Counted from the stretch's first letter, positions 1-12,927 are shown. The stretch is DNA of 64,000 nucleotides from Diphasiastrum complanatum (GCA_029204225.1 CM055095.1:62539910-62603909), one strand, 5' to 3'. Made by a program: numbers and translations. The notes: generated by a model from the sequence alone, not told the origin.

Positions 1-1517
1 GTGAATAGAGCGTCGAAGGTTATTTCACTTGATTTATGTTCTCCACACTGTTGAGTGTGAGTGATTTTGAATCTACTAGCAATCTCGTATGCATTACTTA
101 AATCATTCTTTGGTCAAACAATACAATAGTTCATTGTAGTCGGTTGTTGTGTTTCTGTAAAGTTGATCTAAAGAATTGTCTTTAAACTAAGTTACATGTC
201 TGCACGAATACTTTGTGTTCGACACCCGAGTAAAGTATCCCTTGGTGCAATTTTCCACAGTCACTGATAGTGAAGTATGTGTGCATGTGAAATGTTAGTC
301 CCTGCCTGAGGAATTGAGTTATTGATCTATATTCGTGTGGGTAACGAAGATAATTGTTTCTAACATATTTGCAAACTATTTGAGTTCTTTAACCGTGACT
401 GGACTTTAGTTGTTGGGGACTTCTGTCTAGAACACATCAGTTCATGAATAAGATTAACTATTTGTCTATTCGCACACGTCTACATCGAACATAACACATA
501 TCTCTACTGACAACTTAATTAGTCAGAGTGTAATTCATTCGAGCTACTCTGCTAACATTTCATTTGTAGAACACTTTTCATTTGGTTTGATAGAGGAAGA
601 TTGTTGTTTGGAATTCAATATCAACACACACCCACGACAAAAGTAATATTGGTTACTTATAAAATGTTTGTTGACAACCAGATTAACAAGTCTCGACTCC
701 ATTTCATTCGACATAAGTCAGGACTGTACCAATTTAACAACTTTTAAGTGTTATCTCCTTGGGGAACGACATAAATACTACACATATCTAGCAATTCTTT
801 GCTGGTATATTACGACAATTTACTTGCTAAATGGTTAGGGCAAGTCTGTGGCTTTAATTCAAGTGGAACAATAACTGTCTGTCATTCGATAAAGATTGTC
901 GAAGCCACCTGTAAGCGATTCCCGAGTATTTCTATAGACTAACACATTCCCTTGAGGACACATGTTGAAGCTCCACCTCCTTTGCAATGACTTGCTCTCT
1001 CAAGGCCGACATATCGAAGTTGGACGAGCTATCGGGTAGACCCAACCTGGTTGACATATCGGAGAAGCCTGACTTATCGGCCTCCTCACGCTCATCCTCT
1101 ATACTACGCAACCAACTTGACAATGATAGCAACCACGATCTTCTCCCTGACGATGCAACGGCTCCACGCCATCTCTTGTACACTCATCTGCATAAATGTA
1201 AATAGCACATAGATCATTAATATACAATGTAGAAGTATGCAATTGATCAATGATAAAGAACACAGATTATCAAATCCAATGAGACAAACACAATAGATGC
1301 TTTCATGCATTGATTCTCTTCTTTAGACGGATCATCAGTATTAGCTCATAGCTTTTACATATTGTAGTTAGCTTTGTGTCATGCGATTTCGCCCGCTATT
1401 GTCTTGTGCTTACCTACATAATTGACTTGTATTTCGCTACAATTAATCTGAATAAAGTGTTGTCTAGTACTGCGTTCAGGTTCTGTCAGTATTTGCAATG
1501 CTTTCCGCTCTCTGTTA
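1..1517. other. Unassigned sequence, no supported gene
   Basis: I see no coding region that I can support. Short open frames on both strands around 932-1205 have no recognised motif. A stretch at 821-855 recurs in diverged form at about 13309-13344, so part of this segment is repetitive. The right end borders a copia fragment that begins at about 1518. Confidence 0.5.
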
Positions 1518-2120
1518 CTTTGGTATTATAGACTTGGTCATTTGAATCATGCTTCCATACAGCAAATGTCTAAGCAACCCATTGTTCTTGATCTCGACTA
1601 TCTTGACAGGAAAGTCGAATTACCTGTCTATCAAGACTGCCTAGTCGACAAACAAACCAGGCAACCATTTAGATCAAGCCATCAACATACTACTAGAAGA
1701 TTACTAAATGTTGTACATACAGATATCTGTGGCCCAATGAAAAATCCTTCATTGAAAAAAACAAAGTATTTTATAACTTTTATTGATGAATTTTCCAGAA
1801 GAACTATGGTATATTTTATTAAGAATAAATCAGAAGCCTTCAATTGCTTCGGAATCTTCAAAGAGCGTGCAGATAAAGAGACAGGTAAGATAATCAAAGC
1901 CCTGAGGTCAGATAATGGTGGAGAATACATCTCTACCAAATTCAAGGAGTACTGCCAGAGCCAAGACATTGAACAACAATTTATCACTCCTTACTCACCT
2001 CAGTCTAATGGCTTAGCCCTTGAAGCTATCTCCACTACAGCTTACATCCAGAACGGATGTTCAACCAAGGCCCTCTCAGGCATAACCCCCATGAGGTGTG
2101 GACAGGCTCAAATGACTTTC
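1518..2120 (+). pseudogene. Ty1/copia gag-pre-integrase and integrase fragment
   Basis: The frame opens with the conserved pre-integrase sequence RLGHLNH, upstream of the first candidate start, so this is an internal pol fragment and not a gene start. The integrase core follows, with the first two catalytic aspartates visible in HTDICGP and LRSDNGGEY. The second zinc-finger pair is damaged: VYQDC stands where two cysteines are expected. After SPQSNG a deletion removes the third catalytic residue and joins directly to the later AYIQN block. A frameshift then moves the following TP.EVWTG motif to another frame. The fragment has no LTRs of its own here and is from a different copia lineage from the reverse element that starts immediately to its right. 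Confidence 0.85.
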
Positions 2121-3857
2121 CTTTCGGTCCACTTCTCAGCCTAGTTTACATATTCCATAAACTTATCAAGGGCTTCCGATTTGTTGTGGATGAAGTAGAC
2201 AATGACAAACTTACTGTAATCATCAATAAAGGTGATATAATATCTTGATCTCTCGACAGATAGTACATCAAAGAGTCCATAGATGTTTGAGTGTATCAGC
2301 TCCAGAAGTTTTGTCGCTCTGAAGGAATCCTTCGTGAAGGGTGTACGCGACATCTTTCCTTTGTTGCATGCATCACAAGGTGTCAAGTTTGCATCCTTGA
2401 TGCTAACTCTTGTGAATGCGTTGTACTGGCTTGCTTTGTATAGTGCCAGTGGGTTCATGTGGCATATTTGTAGGCTCACGAACTTGATGATCCTACTCTG
2501 TTGGTAGGCATACCTTCAGGTGATACAAATTTCTTTTTCGTCTACTTTGTGTGATGAGTGTACTGGAGTTGACATCAATCACATTGCATGTCTGATCTAT
2601 GAATGTCACATGCATGCCTACATTTGCTATTCTAGCAGCTGATAGCAGATCTTTCTGTAGTGTGGGCACATACATGATGTCATCCAGTCTTCTATCTCTA
2701 CCATTGGTGCTCAACCAAAGTGCTCCAGTGCCGCTTACTTCATCTCGCAATTCATTTTCTAGAACGATATATCTAGAGGAGTCGGTGAGTCAAAAGTCGG
2801 CGATCATCTGCCTTGTCGTCACAAAGTGCAACGTGGCTCCTGAGTCAAGAACTATGTCTTGAACATCGAATGTGGATATTGCACATATATCAGTGCAAAA
2901 ATAAGTAGTAGGATTTCTACTAGCTCGATCTTCGGCCTTCTTTGAGGATTCAGACTCTTCCACGTATGATGTGCTCTCCTTCCTGCTCTGCGTCTTCTTG
3001 TTCCTTGGATTGTCATGGCAATCCACGGCTGCATGACCTTTCTTATGACAATGTATACACTCAATCTTTGGATTCAACCAGCATTTATCCACTGTGTGGC
3101 CATCACGTCTACATCTCTTGCATGTCTTCTTGTCATTGCCTTGCTGCCTATTCCTTCCTTTCGATATGCTTTCTTGGGTCCCCTGCTTCTGCTAGTTTTG
3201 ATCTGTTCTCTTTGTCGACTCCCTCTTAGGTTGAGCCTTCTTCTTCAACTTTGTTGTTGTAGAGAGCTTGATCAGACTCGTTCCTGTCATTGTAGTGCTC
3301 TCTGGCTTCAACTTCTTCTTTGATGTCAATGACTGCCTTGTCGAAGGTCATAGTAGGATCTTAAGCCAACAATGTATGGGTTGTTTGAAGTGATCGTGGT
3401 AAGGAGCATAGTAGGTAACTGAGCTGCTTCTCTTGTGAAACTGCAGGTTCTGCCTTAGCATTGTGTAGCGATAGGAAGAGGTTCTTCATCTTCCTAATGA
3501 AGCTAGTAAGACCTTTGTCATCTCATCTTAGGTAGGTAAGCTGATCTTCTAGATGCATTATCTGATTTTGAGACTTGGTCTGAAATCTGTTGATGAGTGT
3601 ATCCCACATCTCTCTAGCATTAGAGATTGATGCGAGGTCAAGGGTAATGTTGTCTTCAATGGAAGAGGAGATGATTGCTACTACTTTGTCGTTCTTCTCT
3701 TTCCACTCCCGAAGATCTTTGTCTGTGCTGGCTGACATCTCTTTGGTGCCATTTACCCACGACCATAACGCTTCTCCTCTCAGGATTAGTGATGTCTTCA
3801 CTTTCCAAGCGAGAATACCGTGCATATCTTTAATTGGATGTTGTGAATGGAAGCCAT
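2115..3857 (-). pseudogene. Ty1/copia gag-pol fragment (element B), reverse strand
   Basis: Read from 3857 leftward, this contains a gag start (MASI), the UBN2-type gag body (3825-3523), a CCHC zinc knuckle (CIHCHKKGHAAVDC) near 3060-3020, the protease motif LDSGAT near 2850, the protease C-terminal part (2750-2493), and pre-integrase plus the first part of integrase (2479-2141). It stops just inside integrase at the junction with the forward fragment. Frameshifts separate each block. The first catalytic aspartate of integrase is changed (IHSNIYG where family members at 9.6 kb have HFDICG). The gag start is shortened compared with related copies at 41.2 and 48.6 kb. It is related to elements C, D and E but clearly more diverged. 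Confidence 0.88.
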
Positions 3858-3884
3858 AGTCTTAGTGACAAGGCTAAGCCTTCT

Positions 3885-3896
3885 GCTCTGATACCA
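3885..3896 (-). other. Primer binding site (initiator Met tRNA) of element B
   Basis: On the reverse strand this reads TGGTATCAGAGC, the exact primer site used by many plant copia elements. It lies between the LTR end (3898) and the gag start (3857). A second, mutated copy of the same block with its LTR tail lies at 3930-3954. Confidence 0.85.
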
Positions 3897-3897
3897 C

Positions 3898-4379
3898 TGA
3901 TGGAATCTCCACTTCGGAAATGTCAGAACGCTCTGATAGCACTGATGGAATTTCATTGTCTGTGAGAATTCCGATGAAGCTCAAATGGAATCGATCTGTC
4001 GGATAAGGCTACTACCTCAACCCATGATCAATCATCCTCCAAACGGCATTTCGTTGACTATAAGTTTATGAACAACAGATAATGTCTTAATGACAGTGAA
4101 AATATATCTACTGATAAAATTGAACAAGCATCACAACATTCATAGATTACACAATGAACAGAAAAAGGATGTACTCGTCTATAATATCATAAGCGAGTGT
4201 ACATTGAAATTCTTTCTTGAGTGTTGTTTGTCTTTCAGATCAGCGTGTCAGCATGAGAGAGGTGTTCTCTTCTCACGAAAGGAACTAGCAACTGCTAGAT
4301 CTATATTTATTCCTTGATATGTGCCTCACTAAGTGCTGCATTCAGGAAATTGTATACTCTGTATATCTCTGTCTGTATC
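3898..4379 (-). repeat. Probable 5' LTR of element B
   Basis: The sequence next to the primer site ends CCATCA on the reverse strand, as in the related LTR at 48532. A candidate start TGAAGGATAC on the reverse strand at about 4379 resembles the TGAAGAAAC start of related LTRs. Only one LTR is visible because the other end of the element is lost, so the outer boundary is an estimate. Confidence 0.5.
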
Positions 4380-4559
4380 CTTCATTGATCCTTTATGTGA
4401 TCAATCTAGGGGTCTGATTAAATCAAAAGATCTAATTAAAAGAAAATGCATTAGCCTTAAAAAAAACTGATTCCAACTTTCTATCATTGTCCTCCGTGAA
4501 TTAGCCGCCTCCTGACTGTTGCACAGTGCCTTCACGCTACAGACCTTCACGTTTTTGCT

Positions 4560-4880
4560 AAAGGACAAATTTTGCGACTTTAAGAGTAGTGTCGCTTTTT
4601 CAAGGGCAATGTCACTTTTTCTCGAAAGGCGAAAAACCCGACAATAGGCCTAAAAACTTTTCTAAGGCATTTGGAGATAGTGTCGCTTTTTTCCGAAGGG
4701 CAAAAAAGTTGACCGTAAGGGCATAAACCAGTTCTAAGCCTACTGTCGCATTTCTAAGGGCAAGAGTCACTTTTTCTAGAAAGGTGAAAAATGCGACAAT
4801 AGGCTAGAAAACATTTCTAAGGCATTTAAAGACAGTGTTGCCTTTTTCGCAAAAATGCGAAAAATGTGACAATGTCGAGA
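4560..4880. repeat. Degenerate direct repeats with inverted GTCGC/GCGAC blocks
   Basis: A block beginning GTGTCGC at about 4589 recurs at about 4743, roughly 154 bp on. Each copy carries TGTCGC followed by T/C-rich sequence and then the inverted match GAAAAA..CGACA, so each could fold back. No coding frame spans it. It may be the subterminal part of a DNA transposon or a decayed tandem repeat. Confidence 0.5.
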
Positions 4881-5293
4881 AATTTGGCCAGAATCATTTT
4901 CTAAGTGTTTTTGACCTAGGGATGAATTTTCCTCATGACCCAAAAATGCGAACTATGTGAAAAAAACAGTTCAAAAATGCAGACTGTGCAAAAACTAGTT
5001 AAAATATATAACAGTCCAAAAATACAAGGAAAAATATTTAAGGCTTTAAAAGCAGAAACTCAATGTTTTCTCATTTCCGCAAGGACCGCATACAGTCCAC
5101 ACTGCTAAGCCAAATCATGGAATCCTTCGTAGAATTCATGAGCCCCTCAGTGATGCCATATGATTGGCATACCTTCCTAATCCACGAGCTCTCCATCGCC
5201 ATCAAGCCTAACACGCGCGACCGCATCGCCGCCGAACCCAAAGATGCATACATTTTGACATAATACTGAACGCAGTAAGGGATAGATTGATTC

Positions 5294-5482
5294 TGAAGAA
5301 ACAAAACATTTCTAATTACAAAGTCTTGCTAGCTTTCAACCCTTAGCCCGACGAAGACATTCGCGAACTCGAAGATCTGGAGACACAAAGCACGAAAAGT
5401 TTCGCGAACATGAAAGTCAAAGGAGACGAAGATGAACGATTCACGAACACCAAAGTCAAAGGAGACGAAGACGAACGGTTCG
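5294..5482 (+). repeat. Truncated LTR of the TGAAGAAAC copia family
   Basis: This matches the first ~190 bp of the LTRs at 11898, 40043 and the reverse one at 30769: TGAAGAAAC start, the TTGCTAGCTTTCA block, then two units of the ~39 bp CACGAA..AAAGTCAAAGGAGACG repeat. Similarity stops abruptly after ACGAACGGTTC. No gag or pol follows, so it is a scrap and not a solo LTR. Confidence 0.8.
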
Positions 5483-8400
5483 AACGCTTAAGTGCAGGCA
5501 GCCATATCTATGGAAGGAGTGAAGAAGAAAAAGGATAAAGAGGATGCGTAGGAGGGTCACGCACAGCAATGGAGAGGGCCGCCATAGTGTTTAAAGAGGT
5601 CCAGAGGCTGCAAGCAAGCACTTCAATGCACGAAAACGATTTGGATCATTAGATCGAGCTCCATTGTGATGGACGGCCATGATAGATAGCTTGGAGAGCA
5701 ATCTTGACTGTCGGATGAAATCTCACCATTGGATTCAAGTTGAAGTGGACCCAAAGGCCTTGAAGGGCCATATGCATGGCAACTTCAATAAAAATTTTCA
5801 TATTGAGAGTTAAAGTGGACCCGAAGTGCCAGAAGGGCAATTATTCATTAAGAAACTTCAATATGAAGTTACAGGTCATTTTTGCAAGCTATTTTTTGGA
5901 AGGGCCTAACCTTGGCTAGAAAGCACCTTTTTTGGCCATCCTTGGGCCAAAATGACCCTTGAAATTGGCTGCTCAGAGCCAGCGGACAGAGCAACGTCAC
6001 AAAGTAGGGAGAAAGGCATTTTGGATTTTTTTCATCACCATTTTATCAAGCGGAGTGCGAGTGACCTAGTGATGGGCTACATTCGCTATTTGGGTACCGT
6101 AGGGCCAAATTCAGGACAATTTTTGGCTGCTGAAACCTGCTGCAGGGCGGTACAATGAGGCATTATTGCTTTGGAATCATTATTACCTACTCCTGACAGG
6201 GTAACAGGTGTTTGGAGGCGGTAAATGCAATATGGGAGCGAATGGTAGCGGAATTGTGAAGCTAATTTTGGCGACGAAAGTGCAGTTTGGCGGCGTGACT
6301 ACTCATCATTGGCAACAATTTTGAGAAGGCAAGCAATCACAGGTGAGAGGTAGGCATGGTATGCCGGTTACACGTGAGAAATGCTTGTGATCAGGTTCAA
6401 CTTTTGGAGTTTGAACTAACCAACGTCAAGTGGCATTTTGGGGGAACGCTCTCACAGGTATGATCGGCAGTGGCATTGTCGAGTCAGGTGATAGCTGCAT
6501 TGACACACGCATCTGTAGCTTGGAAATTTCTCGTTTGGAGAGAAATATGGGCTAGCTTGGAGGTACACACATTTTGGCGGTCACGGGTGATGGAAGTGTG
6601 AGGTGGTGCCAGTTGAAAGCCATTGGACAAGATAGCGAACTTGCATTGGACGAGCTGTATGTGGGACACGCAGAGGATGAAGAACGGGTCGATAATCACA
6701 CTTTGGATGCTCTTGGAGATTAGTGAGTGTGATGATTTTGTGGTTTTGCAGTCAGTAAGTCAATTTTGATCAAGCCATTGTAGCTGTGGAGCAGTGTATC
6801 AGGTTTGTCATCGAGGAGATACACTTCAACTGCCAGTTTGGGTAAGTCAAGTCAATTTGCCATATCAATATTGCATCAGGGATGCAGATTTTAGTGATGA
6901 CATGGTGCAGATTGTTTGGTTTGGGCCATGGAAGATCTCATAGGGTCACTTGGAGGGATATTGGCATGCACAGTTATGTGAGGGACTTAATGGTGGCTTG
7001 GGAGTTCACATCTCAGTGTATTCTCAAGGAGTGGTTTGGAACCACTCACAAGAGCAGCTAGGAGCTAGCTTGGGGGAATATAGGTGGGCACTACAGGGTA
7101 GATGCTCAGATCTTTGTGATCAGGGATGGCATTGGGATACCTGGTAGGGATAGCACTGCAGGATGACATGGGATGATCATCAAGGGGCAGCTATTTCATA
7201 TTGGACTTGAGTCATTGGCATGGACAGGACTTACGGGGTGATTCATGATGGAATCAGAACACTGCAAACGCAAATGGACAAAGCGTGAAGCTTTGAGAGC
7301 CAACTCTAGGCTGGAGAGCTGATGGAGATCGCACGAGGTGTGATCTGAGGGCAAACACTATGGTGAGTGTTTTGCTAGCGATCCACTGCAGGGGATACTG
7401 ATGGCGAGGACTTCATGGTGTGCTCATTTGGGAGTACATGTTGGCATTACAGCATGGGGCCAGTTTTGGACATTGGCATTGATGGGGAGACATCTACCAT
7501 CACGGACGTGGATAAGCTACTTATAGCTTTCATGCATTTGGTTGTATTTGCAGGAGTCTAAGCTTGGCACATGTGTTGGAATTTCCATGGTGCAGATTCT
7601 CAAGTGGTGAGATCGGAGATAAGCCTAGAGGAAGTCACTCAGAGCCATATACCTCAGTACGATTAGGGAGACAGTAGTCTCGAGATCCCTTGAGCGACGA
7701 CTCAAGGATATGCTTGTGATGGCATGGTGTCGGGTGGCACATAGCCAAGGAGAGAGAGCAGATGCTAGGAGATAGGTGGAACAGGTGATGCTTTGGAGTT
7801 TGGCTTGTCTAGCAGGATGATGACCAGGATCGGAGACATCAGGTGAGCATAGTATGTGGATGACGAGTCCATTGGGGTGGCACTCAGGGAGATGCTACAC
7901 TTGTTCAGGTATGATATGTCATTTGATGTATGGACGATGTTCTTCAGCTGGTGCATTATGTGGTGACCTAGAGACGGGTCAAGCCTACTTGGAGGTAGGT
8001 GGCATGGAGTGTACCTAGTGGTGGTACATATCTTGAGGGCATGGAGAGCATTACGGGGTGATGTGGATCCAGCATGCCCATGGTTGTGAGCCGACAGGGA
8101 TGGTGATGGTTGCTCAGGGAGTGACAATTGATACTTTGGCGAGTGATCAGGTGAGCTGCATGATTATATGCACAGTAGTCTCCAGATTGGCATCACATGT
8201 TGTTTCTATCCATCATTATTTGGTAAGCAAGATACAGCTTTTGGTTAGATCCAGTTGGAGTCTAGTTGCACTACCGAGTGGACAGATTCTTGGGGAGCTA
8301 TCAGCGGGTAATGGATACTTGGTGATCAGATGGTACAGGGTACAGGGTTCTGGAGCTATCCTACCTGATATGTTATGGATCGTGGTGAGTTATTCATCAC

Positions 8401-9150
8401 GATAGTGGATCTAGTTTGCATTTGCTTTGGATTGGATGCTATGATGGATACAATGTTGTGGTGAGATAGGCTCCTTGGAGGGAGGCCTACGTACTGGTCA
8501 AATCAGAGTTGGCAACGTCAAGCATGGAAAGTTAAACCTACATGGGATGTAGGACAGGCAGATCATCATCAGTATCTCTGGGAGGTGGGCGAGCTACCCA
8601 GGTATAGCCTATGGTGAGGTTTGTGTACATTCATTCATTGAGTCCTTGGTAGACTCTTGTGCTTGGAACATGGGGAATGGATGGGGATCAGCTTTCAGGA
8701 CCTATTGGATAGTTGGATATGCTTGGACGTGAGATCATCTTGGTACAGGTACAGGCCATGGTTGAGGACTTGATTTGGTGACCAGTGATTTCTAGTGCAC
8801 GGTTGCCCACGGCCATTTTCAGCTAGCTTCATCCTGCCAGACTGCCCTCTTGTGACTCTTTACAGCTCCAAAATTGATCCTCAATAGCCCGAGATCCATG
8901 GGCTTTTCCCATAATACTCTAGCTACATTTTTCCATCACAGCTTCATGGCTTGAATACTCTCCAATGGGAGGATGGATGACTATGGCCACCTGGCCTCCT
9001 ATTGGCAGTACCAAGGCGCCTAGATGTAAGCTTTTACAGACTTGAAAATGATCTTCTACAGTGAAAGATCCATCATTTTTTAACTGTAAACCCTAGGTGC
9101 CTTCATACACTATAGCCTCTGAAAAGGAGTAATTGCTCTTTCAATGCTTC
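5483..9150. other. Long non-coding stretch, probably decayed retroelement DNA
   Basis: No frame here shows a recognisable domain. The open frames at 7765-8405 lie on both strands and look like chance. The stretch 5690-5870 contains near-repeats (AAGTGGACCC and CTTCAATA blocks). About 9070-9180 resembles 46180-46260 beside a gypsy-type LTR, which suggests retroelement leader sequence on the reverse strand. I cannot set boundaries. Confidence 0.4.
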
Positions 9151-9164
9151 ATGGTTGTCCCTGA

Positions 9165-11897
9165 GACTTCACCAGTAGCTTGGCCCTATGGCTCAACACC
9201 AACGGCAGAGACAAACGACTCAAAGACGTTTTGTTTGTGCCTACTCTGCAACAAGACTTGCTCTCTGTAGCAAGAATAGTAGATGCAAGGATGCTTGTGA
9301 CATTTTCTAACGAAGCATGCAACGTGATTGACGTCAGTACTAGTACTCTCATTGCTCAAGGCAGAAGGAAAATTAACCTATATCATCTGAAGGTACGCCT
9401 ACCTGAAGATCAGGTGCATCGGACTCATGACGACTCGCCAGACACTCTGTGGCATAGAAGACTCTGCCACATGAACTCAATGGCACTTTACCAGGCAAGT
9501 CATCATGGAGCGATAATAGGGGTTAGCATCTCGAATGCAACTAGTTTGACCACCTGTGATGCATGTTTGAAAGGCAAGATGTCGCGCACTCCATTCGTCA
9601 AAGACTCCTACAGAACGACAAAGATTTTGGAGCTAGTGCATTTTGACATCTGTGGACCATTCAACGTGATCTCAGTAGAAGGTTCAAAATATTATATAAC
9701 CTTCATTGATGACTATAGCAAATTTGCCAGAGTGTACTTTATTTAGAATAAATCTGAAGAGCTCGATAAATTTACAAAATATGTGAATTGGACAGAGAGA
9801 TGTACAGGTAGCAAGGTGAAGCATATCAGAATAGATCGAGGTGGCGAATATATCTCGAATCGCTTCACTGACTTCTACAATGATCATGGTATCATTCACA
9901 GAAGAACTGCAGCCTACACACCGCAGCACAATGGTGTTGCTAAATGAAAGAACAGGACCCTAATGGAAGCAGCCAAATGCATGATGGCCTACTCGAAAGC
10001 TCCAAGGGCACTGTGGGCTGAAGCAGTAGCTACAGCCGCACACATCCAGAATAAGATAGGTAAGTCTAGTGTTCTTCACATGACACCACATGAGCTATGG
10101 TGGGGTAGAAAGCCCAACATGTCTCACATCAGAATCTTTGGCTATGCAACTTATGCACATATTCCTGATAAGCTTCGTAAGAAGCTTGATGAGAAAGCCG
10201 AGCAAGGATTTTTGGTAGGTTATGACAACAATTCGTCATACTACATAATCTACATGCCAGACACAAACACTGTGAAAACAGTGAGAGATGTCAGATTCAA
10301 TGAGAGCAGGACAATGGCCAATGACGATCCTGTCAGCTACGAAGTTCTGGAGAGACAATACTATGACCTGCCGCCAATGACAGAGGGAGCAGCAGACGAA
10401 TACGAAAATGAAGATTTTCGAGTCGTCTCCCATTCGAGCGACAAATCTGACGAAGAAAGATTCGAGAGGCAATCTGCCGTCGTAGTTCCTGTAAACCAAG
10501 ATGGTTTCATATCGAGTAGAGCTGACAAGGGCAAAGGCATAGCTGTTCTAGAAGGATCTCCCAGAAGGTCGACAAGACCATGAAGAGCGCCAGCAAGATA
10601 TGTGCCAGGCAGTTCAGCTTCCACATCAGAAGAGTTCTGCGGGTTTAGTGGCGAACCACAGACTTTCGAGGAGGCGATTGAAGGTCCTGAAAAGGACAGA
10701 TGGATTCAAGCCATGAACGAAGAGATGGAGTCCATGAGGAAGAACCAGGTATGCATGTAGAATGCATGAAAGCATCTACGGTCTGAAACAATCAGTCCAA
10801 CAATGGTATAAGAAGAAAGATCAAGCCCTGAAATCATTAGGATTCAAGCCTTTGTTGGCTGATTCCGATGTATATGCCAAAGTTACAGATGGGAAGATCA
10901 TCATTGTGGTTGTGTATGTGGACGACACTCTGATACTTTGCAGGAGTGAGTAGCTAATAGCTGAAGTAAAGGCAGACATCTTGAAACATTTCGAGATAGT
11001 GTATCTGGGAGAAGCCAGGTGTTACCTAGGCTTGCAAATTGAAAGGGACTACAAGGGAGGTAAGTTATACCTTCACCAGTCCAGATACACCCAGAAGATC
11101 CTAGAGGACTTTGGGATGCTGAACTGCAAAGGAGCGAACACTCCAATGCTTTCAGGGACGGTGCTGACGAATGATGACTATCCAAAGACTGAGGAAGAGA
11201 GAGAGCAAATGCAGCTCACACCTTATAGGAAGCTGATAGGATCACTGATGTACCTTGCTGACAATACACGTCCTGATATTGCTTATGCAGTGTTCAGGAT
11301 GAGCCAATTCTGCTCCAGGCTCGACACATTGGAAGATTGCAAAACGAATTTTGCAATATCTTCAATTAATGAGGGATTATGACTTGTGTTATTGTCGTGG
11401 TGCAGGCTTCAGGATACTTTCCTACAACGATGCTAGTTGGGAATCTCTTAAGGACGACTGTAAAAGCGTCTTAGGAGAATGCACCATTGCATCAGGAGCA
11501 GCAGTTCTCTGGGTCAGCAAGAAGCAGACCGTTGTAGCCCAATCATCCTGCGAAGCCAAGTACGTAGCAGCAGCAAAGATGGCCAACGAAATAATTTGGC
11601 TAAGGCAGTTCCTGGATGAATTGGACGAAACAAGAAACGAGCCTCTGGTCTTGCAGATGGACAACACGTCTACGATACACCTGACGAAAGATCCCGTGTT
11701 CCATTCTAGAACGAAGCACATTGCGATCAAGTACCACTTGATCAGGGATCTAATTGAAAAGAAGATGATGCAGACCACCTTCATAGGAACAAAAGACATG
11801 CTTGCTGACATCTTCACTAAAGCCCTGGACAAAGGACTCTTTGAAAGACAAAGAAGCAGTCTCGGGATCGTAAAGCTATCATTCTTTGAGAGGGATC
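9165..11897 (+). pseudogene. Ty1/copia pol remnant (element C), 5'-truncated
   Basis: The fragment starts inside the protease C-terminal part and runs through pre-integrase (LWHRRLCHMN), the CDAC zinc-finger half, integrase, reverse transcriptase and RNase H to a polypurine stretch (GAGAGGGAT) at the LTR. Two integrase aspartates are visible, but the third catalytic position reads NGVAK followed by a stop, where Glu is expected. Stops also fall after FARVYFI and before AEVKAD. The N-terminal ~115 residues of reverse transcriptase are missing at about 10750 compared with element D. The YVDD box is intact (VYVDD near 10915). RNase H continues in a frame shifted at about 11351 and reads on into the LTR. 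The element cannot be autonomous. Confidence 0.9.
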
Positions 11898-12927
11898 TAA
11901 AGAAACACAACGTTTCTAATTACAAAGCCTTGCTAGCTTTCAGCCCTCAGCCCGATGAAGACATTCGCGGACTCGAAGATCTGGAGACACGAAGCACGAA
12001 AAGTTTCGTGAACATGAAAGTCAAAGGAGACGAAGACGAACGATTCGTGGACACCAAAGTCAAAGGAGACAAAGACGAACGGTTCGCGAACACGAAAGAT
12101 CCATGAACGAGATTCCTTTGCGGTCCAGTACGAGAGAAAGGCACATGAGCAAAATGAAACCCATTTTGTCCTCACGCTCCAAAGAGTACCAACCAAGATC
12201 ACGCAAGTACCCAGAAGTACAGAGATTTGATCTGATGGCATGATGTCAACAGATACTTCCTAGGTCGTGGCTAATCTGCCACTCTTGTAACTCCCTGACT
12301 AGTTGCTTAGTCACTCTAATCTTAGATTTACATAGAGCGACCATGCTTACTGGATGATATTTGACATATAGATCAACAAAATACACATACAGTGTAACAG
12401 TGAAATAGTCTGATGTTAGTAAGCAATCAAGACGAGAAATACAGAATACTTGTCTGCCTGCGTGCGAAGACAATTCTGTCTAGGATCAGAAGATCCAACT
12501 GTCCGCTAATAAAGGGAGACAATTACTCGTGAGAGAACCGTGTTTCTCTCACGCCAATGCACTGCGTGGATATGCACGTAGTGCTTAAGGAATCAGAGAA
12601 AAGAAATCAATAGATGATATTGTAGCCTTCGTGCACATATCAATTTGTGTTGTGTCTGATCTCGAATGCAAATGTTTCTGCTATTAATCATGTGTCTGAG
12701 TTTCTTCTTGTTCATTTTGAATTCCGCACTTTGGTTGAAACTATGTTGAATGTTGTATTAATTTTATGAACGTAGATCAGTAGTGACTGACTATACTCTG
12801 GAGGACTGTAGGAGAGATTCAGCTGGCATTGTCCAGTGATCGCATCTGAACTCCATCCAAGACGAAGAGAGTCGTGCTTGATTCGCCTTCGCGAATCCGA
12901 CGAATTCATTAGTCATCATTCTCAACA
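11898..12927 (+). repeat. 3' LTR of element C
   Basis: It starts TAAAGAAAC, one change from the family start TGAAGAAAC, directly after the polypurine stretch, and ends about CTCAACA. It shares the 39 bp internal repeat (about 12004-12105) and the TTTCTCTCACGCC block with the LTRs at 29693, 40043, 47423 and 52619. There is no matching 5' LTR because the element is truncated on the left, so no target duplication can be tested. The exact 3' end is uncertain by about 10 bp. Confidence 0.8.

Noticed and set aside
7765-8405. Open frames of 115-120 codons on both strands
   Set aside because: No domain, overlapping on opposite strands and no codon-like pattern; chance frames in non-coding repeat DNA.
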